Source: a bacterium UBP1_UBA4783 (GTDB taxonomy: Bacteria; Krumholzibacteriota; Krumholzibacteriia; Krumholzibacteriales; Krumholzibacteriaceae). From it: DNA of 9,904 bases. A program made the position numbers and the translations under genes. The notes below the pieces were generated by a model that saw only the letters and a list, made by a program, of their open reading frames with translations, searched no databases and was not told where the DNA came from. Shown piece after piece: positions 1-7,403 of the stretch; position 1 is the first letter of the stretch; every line of letters begins with the position of its first letter. The stretch spans positions 9,502-19,405 of the forward strand of contig DHHB01000079.1 in assembly GCA_002403075.1 (NCBI GenBank). Direction: 5' to 3'.

Positions 1-1028
1 AGGACATGCCGGATTTCAACGAGTTCCGTTTCGCGCGGCAGGTGGCGGATCGCTACCGCTGCGAGCACCGGGAGCTCGAAATAGAGCCGGGCGAGTTCAG
101 CGCGTTCATCCCGCGGATGGTGTGGCACCTCGACGAGCCGGTCGCCGACGCCGCCTGCCTGCCGCTCTACTTTCTCTCGCAGCTCACGCGGAAGCACGTG
201 ACGGTCATCCTCTCCGGCGAGGGGGCCGACGAGATGCTCGCCGGCTATTATCTCTTTCAGAAAATGCTTTTCATCGAGCGCCTTCGCATGGCGCCGGGGC
301 TCGGCGGGCTGCTCTCTCTCGCCGGAAGGCTCGTGCCGGACGGGAAGCTCCACCGGTATCTCTCGCTCGCCGGCCGCCCGCTCGACCGCCGCTACCGCGG
401 CGTGTCGACGGGGTTCACGGACGAGCAGCTCAGGAGGCTGTGCCCGGCGCGCCGCCGCCCCGGAGAGATCCTCGACGCGTTCGCGCGCTCGATCTTCGAG
501 CGAACGAAGGGCGCGCACCCCCTGAACCGGATGCTCTATTTCGACGCGCGCGTCTATCTCCCGGGCGATCTTCTCGTCAAGGCCGACAAGATGACGATGG
601 CGTGGTCGCTCGAGCTGCGTGTGCCGTTTCTCGATCACGAGCTCGTCGAGCTCGCGGCCGGAATGCCCGTCGAGGCGAAGCTCGACGGACGGACGACGAA
701 GCGCGTCGCGCGAGCCGTGGCCGCGCGGCTCCTTCCGAAGGACGTCCTCGAGCGCCCGAAGCGCGGCTTTCCCGTTCCGATCGAGGAGTGGTTCGCCTCC
801 CGGCTCGACCCGTTCGCGCGGCGATCGCTTCTCTCGCGGGAGTCGTCGATCGGCGGTCTCGTGGACCAAAAGGAAGTCGAACGGATGCTCGACCGGCACC
901 GCGATCGCAGAGAGGACTGCAGCGACCGCATCTGGACGCTCCTTGTTCTCGAGCACTGGAAGCGGATATTCATCGACGCGCCGTCGATCCCCGCGAGCGG
1001 GGAAAATCTCTTGGACGCAACGAGTTAG
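1..1028 (+). CDS. Asparagine synthase-family amidotransferase, C-terminal part (5' end off window)
   Basis: This family uses ATP to activate a carboxylate as an acyl-adenylate and amidates it with ammonia from glutamine; in surface-polysaccharide loci the acceptor may be a sugar acid rather than aspartate. About 340 codons are visible and the frame is open to the left edge, so the ATG at 6 is probably internal. Visible synthetase-domain signatures are SGEGADE (bases 213-233), DKMTMAWSLELRVPFLDHEL (about 586-645) and the late KRGFPVPIEEWF block near 757-792. The glutaminase domain and the SGGxDS pyrophosphate loop should lie upstream. The stop is TAG at 1026-1028. It is followed by a 66-base gap before the kinase gene, the only real gap in the rightward operon. 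The same fold makes lasso-peptide cyclases, so the substrate is not settled by this fragment. The family assignment is firm. Confidence 0.93.
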   Translation, partial: DMPDFNEFRFARQVADRYRCEHRELEIEPGEFSAFIPRMVWHLDEPVADAACLPLYFLSQLTRKHVTVILSGEGADEMLAGYYLFQKMLFIERLRMAPGLGGLLSLAGRLVPDGKLHRYLSLAGRPLDRRYRGVSTGFTDEQLRRLCPARRRPGEILDAFARSIFERTKGAHPLNRMLYFDARVYLPGDLLVKADKMTMAWSLELRVPFLDHELVELAAGMPVEAKLDGRTTKRVARAVAARLLPKDVLERPKRGFPVPIEEWFASRLDPFARRSLLSRESSIGGLVDQKEVERMLDRHRDRREDCSDRIWTLLVLEHWKRIFIDAPSIPASGENLLDATS

Positions 1029-1053
1029 TGTCGTAGAATGGTTCTCGATCGCG

Positions 1054-1080
1054 GCTCCGGCGGCGTTTCGCCGCCGAAGC
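1054..1080 (+). other. Intergenic hairpin between amidotransferase and kinase genes
   Basis: An inverted repeat sits in the gap after the amidotransferase stop and just before the next ribosome binding site. The core is CGGCGGCG (1058-1065), loop TTT, CGCCGCCG (1069-1076), an 8-bp perfect stem. It extends to 12 positions with one C/A mismatch when GCT (1054-1056) pairs with AGC (1078-1080). No T-run follows, so it does not look like a classic intrinsic terminator. An mRNA processing or stabilising element, or a partial attenuator that lowers expression of the downstream genes, fits better. The structure is visible; the role is inferred. Confidence 0.55.
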
Positions 1081-1088
1081 GGGAGGAG
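1081..1088 (+). promoter_or_regulatory. Ribosome binding site deciding the start of the HprK-like kinase
   Basis: GGGAGGAG lies 6 bases before the ATG at 1095, near-ideal Shine-Dalgarno strength and spacing. It favours 1095 over an in-frame ATG at 1038, which has no such site and whose extra 19 codons would run through the intergenic hairpin. Confidence 0.8.
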
Positions 1089-1094
1089 CGGACG

Positions 1095-2177
1095 ATGGAT
1101 TCGTGCGAGATCGTGCTGTGCGGAGCGCGGACCCTCATCCGGTCGAGCGACGAGGCGTTCGTCCGCTACGCGCGCTGTCATTTCGCCCCCGTCCTCGCCG
1201 AAGGTCCGGGAGAGCCCGAGATCGAGATATCGTTTCTCCGAGACGATCCGGGCGAGCCGCCCGATCTCCGTGCCGACTACGACAAGGTGTGCCGCGGCGT
1301 GTATGCGGGCGGGAAAGGCGTCGTCTGGAACGACGTGCCGTTCCTTCCAGGTCTCAGAATGACCTTCGCGCGGAGCGGCGAGCGGATGATCGTGGAGGCG
1401 GTCTACGCCCCGCCGCGCTCGACGCTGCGCTCGCTCAAGAGGGCGGCGCTTCGTCTCGCCGGACGCGCGGCGCCGCGGGAGCGCTTCTACTTCGAGATCA
1501 TGTACAATCTCGTGTACTATCCGGTCTTCTGGCGGCTTCGCCGCCGGGGGATATTTCCGATGCACGGCGCGGGAATCGCCGCGCTCGGCCGCGCGATCGT
1601 CGTCGCCGGCGCGCAGGGGACGGGCAAGTCGACGCTCGTCGCCGGGCTCCTGGCGGGCGGCGACAGCTCGTTTCTCTCCGACAACATCCTCTTGTACGAC
1701 CGCGATCGCGTCTATCCCTGCCACGAGCCGCTTCGAATCGATACGGAGACGCTCGCGCGGATGCCCCGCCTCGAGACGATGCTCGATCCGGTGGACGTCC
1801 CGGTGCCTCTCGGCCGCCGAGCGTTCAACGTCGCGCGGCGGTTCTATCTCGAATCGGCCTCGCCCGACGTCGTTCTCGTGCCGCGCCTCTCGCGCGGCGC
1901 GACGGGGCTTCGACCGATCGCCCGCGGGGCGGTCATGGACCGGGTGCGGGAGTTCAACACGCTCGCCGACGAGATCCGCTCGTTCGATGTGTTCGCCTCG
2001 GTCCTCGGCGCGGGCACCGGGGCCGCGGGCGTCCGCGGCGAGGAGACGCGAGCCCTCGACGCCCTTCTCTCCCGCGCGCGGTGCTTCGAGCTCACGATGC
2101 GGTACGGCGAGCATCCGGCGGAGACCGCCGCCGCGCTCGAGACGGCGCTCGCCGAAGACGCCGGAGTGTCGCGGTGA
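1095..2177 (+). CDS. HPr kinase/phosphorylase-like P-loop kinase (HprK-related)
   Basis: A 360-residue soluble protein whose second half resembles the HPr serine kinase/phosphorylase catalytic domain. Visible elements in order are FPMHGAG with His157 just before the first core strand, the Walker A loop GAQGTGKST (residues 172-180), and FLSDNILLYD (about 193-202) in the place of the HprK acidic metal-binding motif, with Asp196. The first ~150 residues are poorly recognisable and are not the usual HprK N-terminal DRTGG-type domain. Such stand-alone HprK relatives occur in exopolysaccharide clusters and in lasso-peptide clusters, where some phosphorylate the peptide's terminal serine. No HPr or other PTS gene is seen nearby, so a role in carbon catabolite control is unlikely. 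The start is set by the strong site at 1081-1088. The TGA stop overlaps the next gene's GTG by 4 bases. The substrate is unknown. Confidence 0.82.
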   Translation: MDSCEIVLCGARTLIRSSDEAFVRYARCHFAPVLAEGPGEPEIEISFLRDDPGEPPDLRADYDKVCRGVYAGGKGVVWNDVPFLPGLRMTFARSGERMIVEAVYAPPRSTLRSLKRAALRLAGRAAPRERFYFEIMYNLVYYPVFWRLRRRGIFPMHGAGIAALGRAIVVAGAQGTGKSTLVAGLLAGGDSSFLSDNILLYDRDRVYPCHEPLRIDTETLARMPRLETMLDPVDVPVPLGRRAFNVARRFYLESASPDVVLVPRLSRGATGLRPIARGAVMDRVREFNTLADEIRSFDVFASVLGAGTGAAGVRGEETRALDALLSRARCFELTMRYGEHPAETAAALETALAEDAGVSR

Positions 2178-3610
2178 ACGCCAAGATTTCGCTTCTTTCC
2201 GAGAACGCTCTGGCGGGGGACGAGTCGCTCGGTCCCGCGCTCGAGACGATCGCCGCCCTTCCCGGTGTCGAGCGGATCGTCTGCTGCGTCGATCTTCACC
2301 GGAAATCGCGCGCCGAGAGCCCTTCGAGCGTCGCCGTCGCGACGGGGTCGCGCGTTTATCCGAAGCTCACGAGCGTTGCGCAGAACTGCGGCATGGCGCT
2401 CGTTCGGACCGGCCTGTCGCTCGACGATTTCCCCGACGGTCGTCTCGACGAGCTCTTCGCGGGCTGGCGTCGCAGCGACCATGAGACGTTCGAGCGTCCT
2501 CCGGTGAGCCTCGAGGATCTGCGCCGCATCCTCTGCGCGGGGGCGCGGGCGGTGATCGAGTCGTCCGGACTGCCGCCGGGGAGTCTCGAGAACGTCGAGT
2601 TCGGCGGATGCGTCGGCGGAGGCGAGATACTCCCGTGGCGCGACATTCTCTCCGTCGTCCCCCGGTTCACGCTCGAGCGGGGCCGGTACGGTTTCGGCGT
2701 CGTTCCGGCGGGAAACCATTTTCTGGAGGTTCAGTGCGTCGAGGAGATCGTCGATCCGGCGGCCGCGGAGCGGTGGGGCGTGCGCCGAGGGGACGTCGTC
2801 GTCATGATCCACGCGGACGGAGGCCTCGTTTCGGACGACCTCGGCAACCTCTACGCGAACCGGTCGGTGACGCGCGGTCTTCCGGCGCTCGTCTACGGCG
2901 CGCGCAGACTCGCTCTGCACGCGCGGGGGGTGGGGCCGCGGACGGCGGCGGAACGCCGGCGGCTCTACTTCTCGAGCGATCCGTTCGTTTCCGTCGATCC
3001 GGAATCGACGGAGGGACGACGCGCCATGACCGCGATGCGCTTCGCGATGAACGCGGGATACGCCTCTCGTCTTTCGGCGGCCGGGCGTCTCTCGCGCGTC
3101 CTCGGGACGATGTTCCCCGGGAGGGCGGTTTCGTGCGAGGTGCTCTGCGATTTTTCGCACAACTCGATCCTCCGGGAGACCGTCGGCGGACGGCGGCTCT
3201 GGGTGCATAGGCACAACGCGGCGCGCGTTCTGCCCGGAAGGCTCGTTTTTCTGCCGGGGTATTCGTGGACGTCGTCGTACGTCTGCCGCGGCGGCGACGG
3301 GGCCGCCGGCACGATCTATACGATGGATCACGGCGCGGGAAAGACGATCGACAGACTCAAAGCCGAGGGAACGCTCCGCCGCCTCGACGCCGGACGCCCC
3401 ACGCGCGCCTACGACAGCAAATCCGACGCGCCGGTCCTCGTGCCGCACTGGTCGGACGAGGGGGTGGACGAGGTCGTCCGGGCGCTCGCCGCCCGCGACG
3501 TGGCCCATCCCGTCGCGCGGCTCCGTCCGATCGCAGGCTATCGGTTCCACTGGAAGGGGAGGCTCGCGCGGCTTCGAGAGCGGTTCGCCGCGCGGGCGGC
3601 TCGCGCATGA
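2174..3610 (+). CDS. Divergent RtcB-family RNA ligase homologue
   Basis: A 478-residue protein matching the RtcB family along its length. RtcB joins RNA 2',3'-cyclic-phosphate or 3'-phosphate ends to 5'-OH ends through a histidine-GMP intermediate with Mn2+. Recognisable blocks are VDLHRKSRAESPSSVAVAT (Asp40, His42; family MPDVH...IGGVxAT), SVAQNCGMALVRT (Cys72), AGNHFLEV (Asn181-His182), VVMIHADGG (His213), DFSHNSI (His329-Asn330), PGYSWTSSYVCRG (361-373) and MDHGAGKTIDR (His386, the expected guanylylated histidine). Two key positions differ: Ala69 replaces the metal-binding Asp of GVDIGCG, and ADGGL replaces SGSRG after His213. The start is GTG at 2174, overlapping the previous stop as GTGA, with GGAG at 2163-2166 seven bases upstream. 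The same frame is open further upstream only as a shadow of the kinase gene. Family membership is well supported; RNA ligation is not assured, and the polysaccharide-operon context is unusual. Confidence 0.85.
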   Translation: MNAKISLLSENALAGDESLGPALETIAALPGVERIVCCVDLHRKSRAESPSSVAVATGSRVYPKLTSVAQNCGMALVRTGLSLDDFPDGRLDELFAGWRRSDHETFERPPVSLEDLRRILCAGARAVIESSGLPPGSLENVEFGGCVGGGEILPWRDILSVVPRFTLERGRYGFGVVPAGNHFLEVQCVEEIVDPAAAERWGVRRGDVVVMIHADGGLVSDDLGNLYANRSVTRGLPALVYGARRLALHARGVGPRTAAERRRLYFSSDPFVSVDPESTEGRRAMTAMRFAMNAGYASRLSAAGRLSRVLGTMFPGRAVSCEVLCDFSHNSILRETVGGRRLWVHRHNAARVLPGRLVFLPGYSWTSSYVCRGGDGAAGTIYTMDHGAGKTIDRLKAEGTLRRLDAGRPTRAYDSKSDAPVLVPHWSDEGVDEVVRALAARDVAHPVARLRPIAGYRFHWKGRLARLRERFAARAARA

Positions 3611-5151
3611 AAAGCGGCGATTACAAGCACGTGTTCTTCCTGCCCGTTCCGGACGAGGGAGGGCGCGCGCTCCTTCTCGGCGTCGAGCTCCCCGCTCTCG
3701 AGCGCGCGCTCGAGGACCTCGGCGCCTCGGTCGATCGCGCTCCGGAAGAGGGCGCCTCGTACGACCTCGTCGTGGCGGAGCCGCCGGAGACGGGGCGCGC
3801 GGCCGGCGCCTTCCTCGATCGCCTGAACGGCCTGCTCGCGGAAGGAGGTTTCGCCGCCGTGCTATCGCGGCGCGGGATCCGGCGTCCGAAGCCGCGCGGT
3901 CTCGCCGCGGCAGGCGCGTACGCGTCGATACCCGGTCCGCGGAACCCTTCCGTCGTCGTGCCCGTCTCGGACGCGCGGCCGCTCTCCTTTCTGCTCTCCC
4001 GTTTTCCCGATTTCTCGAGCGCCCGTCCGGCGGCGCGCCGCGCCGCGCGTCTCGTCGTCCGCCTCGGATTCCAGAGGCCGCTGCTCAAGCATCTCGTGCA
4101 CATCTTCCGACGCGGCGGCGCCGGGACGCGCGAGCCGGGGATGCTCGCGGCGGTTCGGGACGCCGCGACGAAGGCCCTCGGCGCGCCCTCTCTCGCCGCT
4201 TCGATCGTCACGCGCGTCGAGGTCGAAACACAGGCCGTGCTCTATTTTTTCTTCGAGCCGGGGCGGCGCGATCCCTCGATCGTCGCGAAAGCGGCGAGCG
4301 GACCGGGGCGCAACGACGAGCTTCGCCGCGAGCGGGACAACCTCGCGTCGGTGCGCGCGTGCCTCCACGGACCGCTCGAGCGTTCGGTGCCCGCCGTGCG
4401 GGGAAGCGGCGAGTGGCGCGGGCGTTTCTACTACCTGCAGGATTTCGCGGGCGGGAGGATGCTCCCGCCAACCCTCGACGCTGGACCGCTCGTCCTCGGC
4501 CGCGGGCGCGCCGCGGCGGACCTCGATCGCGCGTGGGATTGGCTCATGCGATTTCAGTCGGCGACCGTCTCCGGCTCGTGCAGCGTCGCCGATCTCGGCG
4601 TCCGGGACGACGCCGCGCGTTACCGGGAGGCGCACGGAGACGGGGAGGACGACCGCCGCTGTCTCGCGTGGATATCCGCGGAGCTCGAGCGGCACGGCGG
4701 ACGAAACGCGCCCCTGTGCGCATCCCACGGCGACCTCTTCCCGGGGAACGTGCTTCTCGGCGAAAGCGGCGTGACGGTCGTCGACTGGAGGTACTTCCGC
4801 CGCGCGCATCACGCGTGCTTCGACGTCATGACGCTCGTCTCGACGCTCGGCTCGCCGGGCGGGACGGACGGCGTCGAGCGGGTCTTCGCGGGGCCCCACT
4901 GGGCGAACGCCTTCTTCCGCGAACGGTTCGGCGCGTTTCTCGCGGCGAACGGTCTCGGCGCGGATCTCTTCGTGTTCCTCTCCGCCGCGGCCATTCTCGA
5001 GATGTCCGTGAGGGAGCGCGCGGAGACCGGCCGCTCCGGGGAAAAGGACGCCGCGTGGCGGCGCCGGCTCGTTCGTTTTTTCGATATCAAGGACCGGATC
5101 GCCGTGGCGTCCGCGCGCCGGGCGGTCCCGCGGGAACGGAGCGATCGATGA
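3607..5151 (+). CDS. Two-part protein: N-terminal Rossmann-like region plus APH/choline-kinase-like phosphotransferase
   Basis: A 514-residue protein. Residues from about 190 to the end form an aminoglycoside phosphotransferase/choline kinase-type domain. They show a likely ATP-binding lysine (IVAK, Lys228) and its partner glutamate (Glu242), the catalytic loop HGDLFPGN (374-381, Asp376, Asn381) and the metal-binding VVDW (Asp393). All expected kinase residues are present, so it is probably active on a small hydroxylated molecule, perhaps a sugar or lipid-linked glycan. It should not be read as antibiotic resistance. Residues 1 to ~170 look like the later half of a class I methyltransferase fold (YDLVVAEPP at 52-60, LLAEGGFAAVLS at 76-87), but no GxGxG SAM loop is visible, so this part may be degenerate or a binding domain. 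The ATG overlaps the RtcB-like stop as ATGA and has no clear Shine-Dalgarno, which implies translational coupling. Confidence 0.8.
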   Translation: MKSGDYKHVFFLPVPDEGGRALLLGVELPALERALEDLGASVDRAPEEGASYDLVVAEPPETGRAAGAFLDRLNGLLAEGGFAAVLSRRGIRRPKPRGLAAAGAYASIPGPRNPSVVVPVSDARPLSFLLSRFPDFSSARPAARRAARLVVRLGFQRPLLKHLVHIFRRGGAGTREPGMLAAVRDAATKALGAPSLAASIVTRVEVETQAVLYFFFEPGRRDPSIVAKAASGPGRNDELRRERDNLASVRACLHGPLERSVPAVRGSGEWRGRFYYLQDFAGGRMLPPTLDAGPLVLGRGRAAADLDRAWDWLMRFQSATVSGSCSVADLGVRDDAARYREAHGDGEDDRRCLAWISAELERHGGRNAPLCASHGDLFPGNVLLGESGVTVVDWRYFRRAHHACFDVMTLVSTLGSPGGTDGVERVFAGPHWANAFFRERFGAFLAANGLGADLFVFLSAAAILEMSVRERAETGRSGEKDAAWRRRLVRFFDIKDRIAVASARRAVPRERSDR

Positions 5152-7403
5152 ACCTCGCGAAACGATCGAGACGCGTCACCGCGGCGGAGCTGCTCTTCCG
5201 CGGGCGGGAGCTCGCCCGCTCGACTGAGGAGCGCCTCGGCGCCGCGCCGCGGCCAAGGCTCCCGAGGAGTGCCGGCGCCGGCGCTTCGACGCTCATGCCG
5301 GAGGTGCTCGTCGAGTCCCTTCGCGATCGCGAGACGCTCTGCGGGATGTGGAAACATCTATTCCCCGGCGCGGCCGAACGGGCGGTCGCCGTCGCGGACG
5401 GCGTTCTCCGGAACGTCATCCCCCTCTTTTCCGATACGGTCGATTTCGGAGCGGCCGTCGACTGGCACCGCGACTACCGGAGCGGCGTTCGCGCTCCGCT
5501 CTCCTTCGGCCGCGATATCGACACGCTCGATCCCGCGGTCGTCGGCGACTGCAAGAACATCTGGGAGCTCAATCGGTGCGGGTATTTTGTTTCCCTCGGC
5601 CAGGCGTTCTGGGCGACGAACGAGCGGCGGTACTTCGAGAAATGGAAAGAGCTCGTCGGCTCGTGGATCGACGACAATCCTCCCGACCGCGGCATGAACT
5701 GGAGCTCGAGTCTCGAGCTCGCGATGCGCGCCGTGAATTGGCTCTGGTCGAGCTGGTTCTTCCGCGCGGAGCTCGAGGAGGATGCGGCGTTTCTCCGGCG
5801 GTTCGGCGAGACGATCCTTCTCCACGGCAACCGCATCGAACGGCATCTCTCGCGATACTTCAGCCCGAACACGCATCTCACCGGCGAGGCGCTCGGGCTG
5901 CTCTACGTCGGCAAGGCCTACCCCGCGGCGCCGCGTTCCGCCGCGCTCGCCGCGCTCGGCGAGTCGATCCTGCGCGCCGAGCTCGGGAGGCAAATCCTCG
6001 CGGACGGCGGCTATTTTGAGCGCGCGACGTGGTACCACAAGTACACGATCGATTTCTATCTTCACGCGATGGCCCTCGCCGGCCCGGACGCCGCGGGCTG
6101 GGCGGGCGAAGGGGTCAAGCGCATGATCGCGCACCTCGCCCTCCTCTCGGAGAGCGACGGGACGATCCCCCTCATCGGGGACGCCGACGGCGGGCAGCTC
6201 CTCTTTCTCGACGGCCTCAAGGGGAACGTCCGCGGCGCCTGCTGCACGGCGGCCGCGCTTCTCGGGGACGGCGAGCTCAAGGATCTCGCCGGAGGTGAGT
6301 TTCAGGAAGAGACTCTCTGGCTCCTCGGCCCCTCCGGGCTTGAACGGTTCGAGCGCGCGGAGCGGACGGAGCGGCGGTCGTTTCACTCGATCAACAGGGA
6401 AACGGGATGGTACTGCCTGCGGACCGGCATGCGTTCCGGCGATCCCTTCGTCATCTTCGACTGCGGTCCGCACGGGTGGGACGCGTGCGGCCACGCCCAC
6501 GCCGACCTCCTCGGCGTCCTCTGGTGCGCCCGCGGGACGATGGCGCTCGTCGATCCGGGGTGCCCCGTCTACGGCGGCGATCCGGCGCTCAGGGACCGCA
6601 CGAGGAGCAGCGCCTGCCACAACACGATAACCATCGGCGGAGAATCGCAGTCCGTTCCGGGAGCGCTCTTCCGGTGGCGGCGGATCGCGCGGCCCCTCCC
6701 CGCGAGATCGTTCGTCGACGGCGGCTGGGGTTTCGTCGAGGGTCAGCACGACGGATACGACGAGATCGGCTGCCGCCATTGGCGCGGCGTGCTCTTCTGC
6801 GGCGGAGCTCTCGTCGTCGTGGCGGACGTCGTCAGGTGCGCGCGCCCCGTCCGGTCGATCCTCTACAACATGCAGTTCGCCGAGGGTTCGCTCGAGAGCT
6901 CGGGGGAGGGGCTCTTTCGCTTCGCTCCGGCGGAGGGCGGCGGCCCGCTCGAGATGCGGATATTCATGGCGAGGGCGGATGCGGGCTCCGGCGATCGCGG
7001 AGCGCGCACGGCGACCGAACCCCGCGGCTCGAGCGCGCCCGCGGCCGGCGAGGGGATCGTTTCGCGGGATTACAATCGTCTCGCCGCGGCCCCGCGCGTC
7101 GCGTGGGAGCTCGGGTCGTCGAGCGAAGACCTGCTCATCCTGACCGTTCTCTCGGACGATCCGGACTCTCTCGCCGGTTTCGTCCACGACGGAAACGGCG
7201 GGCTTCGCGGCTCGGCCGGCGGCGCGCGGTACGCGATCGACGTGGAATCGTCGCCGCCGGGCGACCGGCCGCCGGGTCTCCTCGTCAAGCCGCGCGTCGC
7301 CGTTTCGGCCGAAATAGGGGGAGCGACGCGCGTCTTTTCGCTGAACGCGGGGGGATCGGACGGTTGGCGCTCGGAGAGCGCGGGAGGAGGGAAACGTCCG
7401 TGA
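5148..7403 (+). CDS. Heparinase II/III-family polysaccharide lyase-like protein
   Basis: A 751-residue protein with the two-domain layout of heparinase II/III relatives, which cleave uronic-acid polysaccharides by beta-elimination. The N-terminal alpha/alpha-toroid carries NIWELNR (near 138), a WSSSLELAMRAVNWLW stretch, SPNTHLTGEA (Asn241, His243) and ATWYHKYTIDFY (Tyr296, His297, Tyr299). The C-terminal beta-sandwich domain carries CGHAHADLLG (His449, His451, Asp453) and the DPGCPVYGGD and SACHNTITIGG blocks. The Asn, Tyr and His residues of these blocks match positions usually catalytic in this superfamily, so activity is plausible. No signal peptide is seen at the N-terminus, which is basic and helical, as in other exopolysaccharide-cluster members, so the cellular location is uncertain. 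The ATG overlaps the preceding stop (ATGA), with GGAG at 5138-5141 six bases upstream. A low-complexity Gly/Ala/Arg linker occurs near residues 605-635. A likely role is trimming or editing the polysaccharide made by this locus. Confidence 0.9.
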   Translation: MNLAKRSRRVTAAELLFRGRELARSTEERLGAAPRPRLPRSAGAGASTLMPEVLVESLRDRETLCGMWKHLFPGAAERAVAVADGVLRNVIPLFSDTVDFGAAVDWHRDYRSGVRAPLSFGRDIDTLDPAVVGDCKNIWELNRCGYFVSLGQAFWATNERRYFEKWKELVGSWIDDNPPDRGMNWSSSLELAMRAVNWLWSSWFFRAELEEDAAFLRRFGETILLHGNRIERHLSRYFSPNTHLTGEALGLLYVGKAYPAAPRSAALAALGESILRAELGRQILADGGYFERATWYHKYTIDFYLHAMALAGPDAAGWAGEGVKRMIAHLALLSESDGTIPLIGDADGGQLLFLDGLKGNVRGACCTAAALLGDGELKDLAGGEFQEETLWLLGPSGLERFERAERTERRSFHSINRETGWYCLRTGMRSGDPFVIFDCGPHGWDACGHAHADLLGVLWCARGTMALVDPGCPVYGGDPALRDRTRSSACHNTITIGGESQSVPGALFRWRRIARPLPARSFVDGGWGFVEGQHDGYDEIGCRHWRGVLFCGGALVVVADVVRCARPVRSILYNMQFAEGSLESSGEGLFRFAPAEGGGPLEMRIFMARADAGSGDRGARTATEPRGSSAPAAGEGIVSRDYNRLAAAPRVAWELGSSSEDLLILTVLSDDPDSLAGFVHDGNGGLRGSAGGARYAIDVESSPPGDRPPGLLVKPRVAVSAEIGGATRVFSLNAGGSDGWRSESAGGGKRP
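7382..7391 (+). promoter_or_regulatory. Ribosome binding site for the deacetylase GTG start
   Basis: GGGAGGAGGG at the end of the heparinase-like gene lies 8 bases before the GTG at 7400. It supports this non-ATG start over the first internal ATG at 7502, which would remove about 34 residues. Confidence 0.75.

Noticed and set aside
1038..1094. Earlier in-frame ATG for the HprK-like kinase
   Set aside because: It has no ribosome binding site and would translate the intergenic hairpin and the strong GGGAGGAG site, which instead serves the ATG at 1095.
1103..2173. Upstream extension of the RtcB-like reading frame
   Set aside because: It is Arg/Ala-rich shadow sequence overlapping the kinase gene. 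The GTG at 2174 has a GGAG site, a 4-base overlap and family-like sequence directly after it.
1844..3550. Long minus-strand open frame (568 codons) opposite the kinase and RtcB-like genes
   Set aside because: It is an antisense shadow typical of GC-rich coding DNA: Arg/Glu/Pro-rich, no recognisable motif, and the plus strand carries clear family motifs throughout.
4359..5147. Upstream extension of the heparinase-like frame into the APH-like gene
   Set aside because: The extension is low-complexity shadow sequence; the ATG at 5148 with GGAG six bases upstream and the ATGA overlap is the better start.
3607..5151. Antibiotic resistance gene, from the aminoglycoside phosphotransferase-like domain
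   Set aside because: The APH fold covers many small-molecule kinases, and the gene is coupled to polysaccharide genes with an extra N-terminal domain, so resistance is not supported.
5358..7187. Long minus-strand open frame (609 codons) opposite the heparinase-like gene
   Set aside because: No domain or motif is visible, composition is biased, and it lies entirely over a well-supported plus-strand gene.
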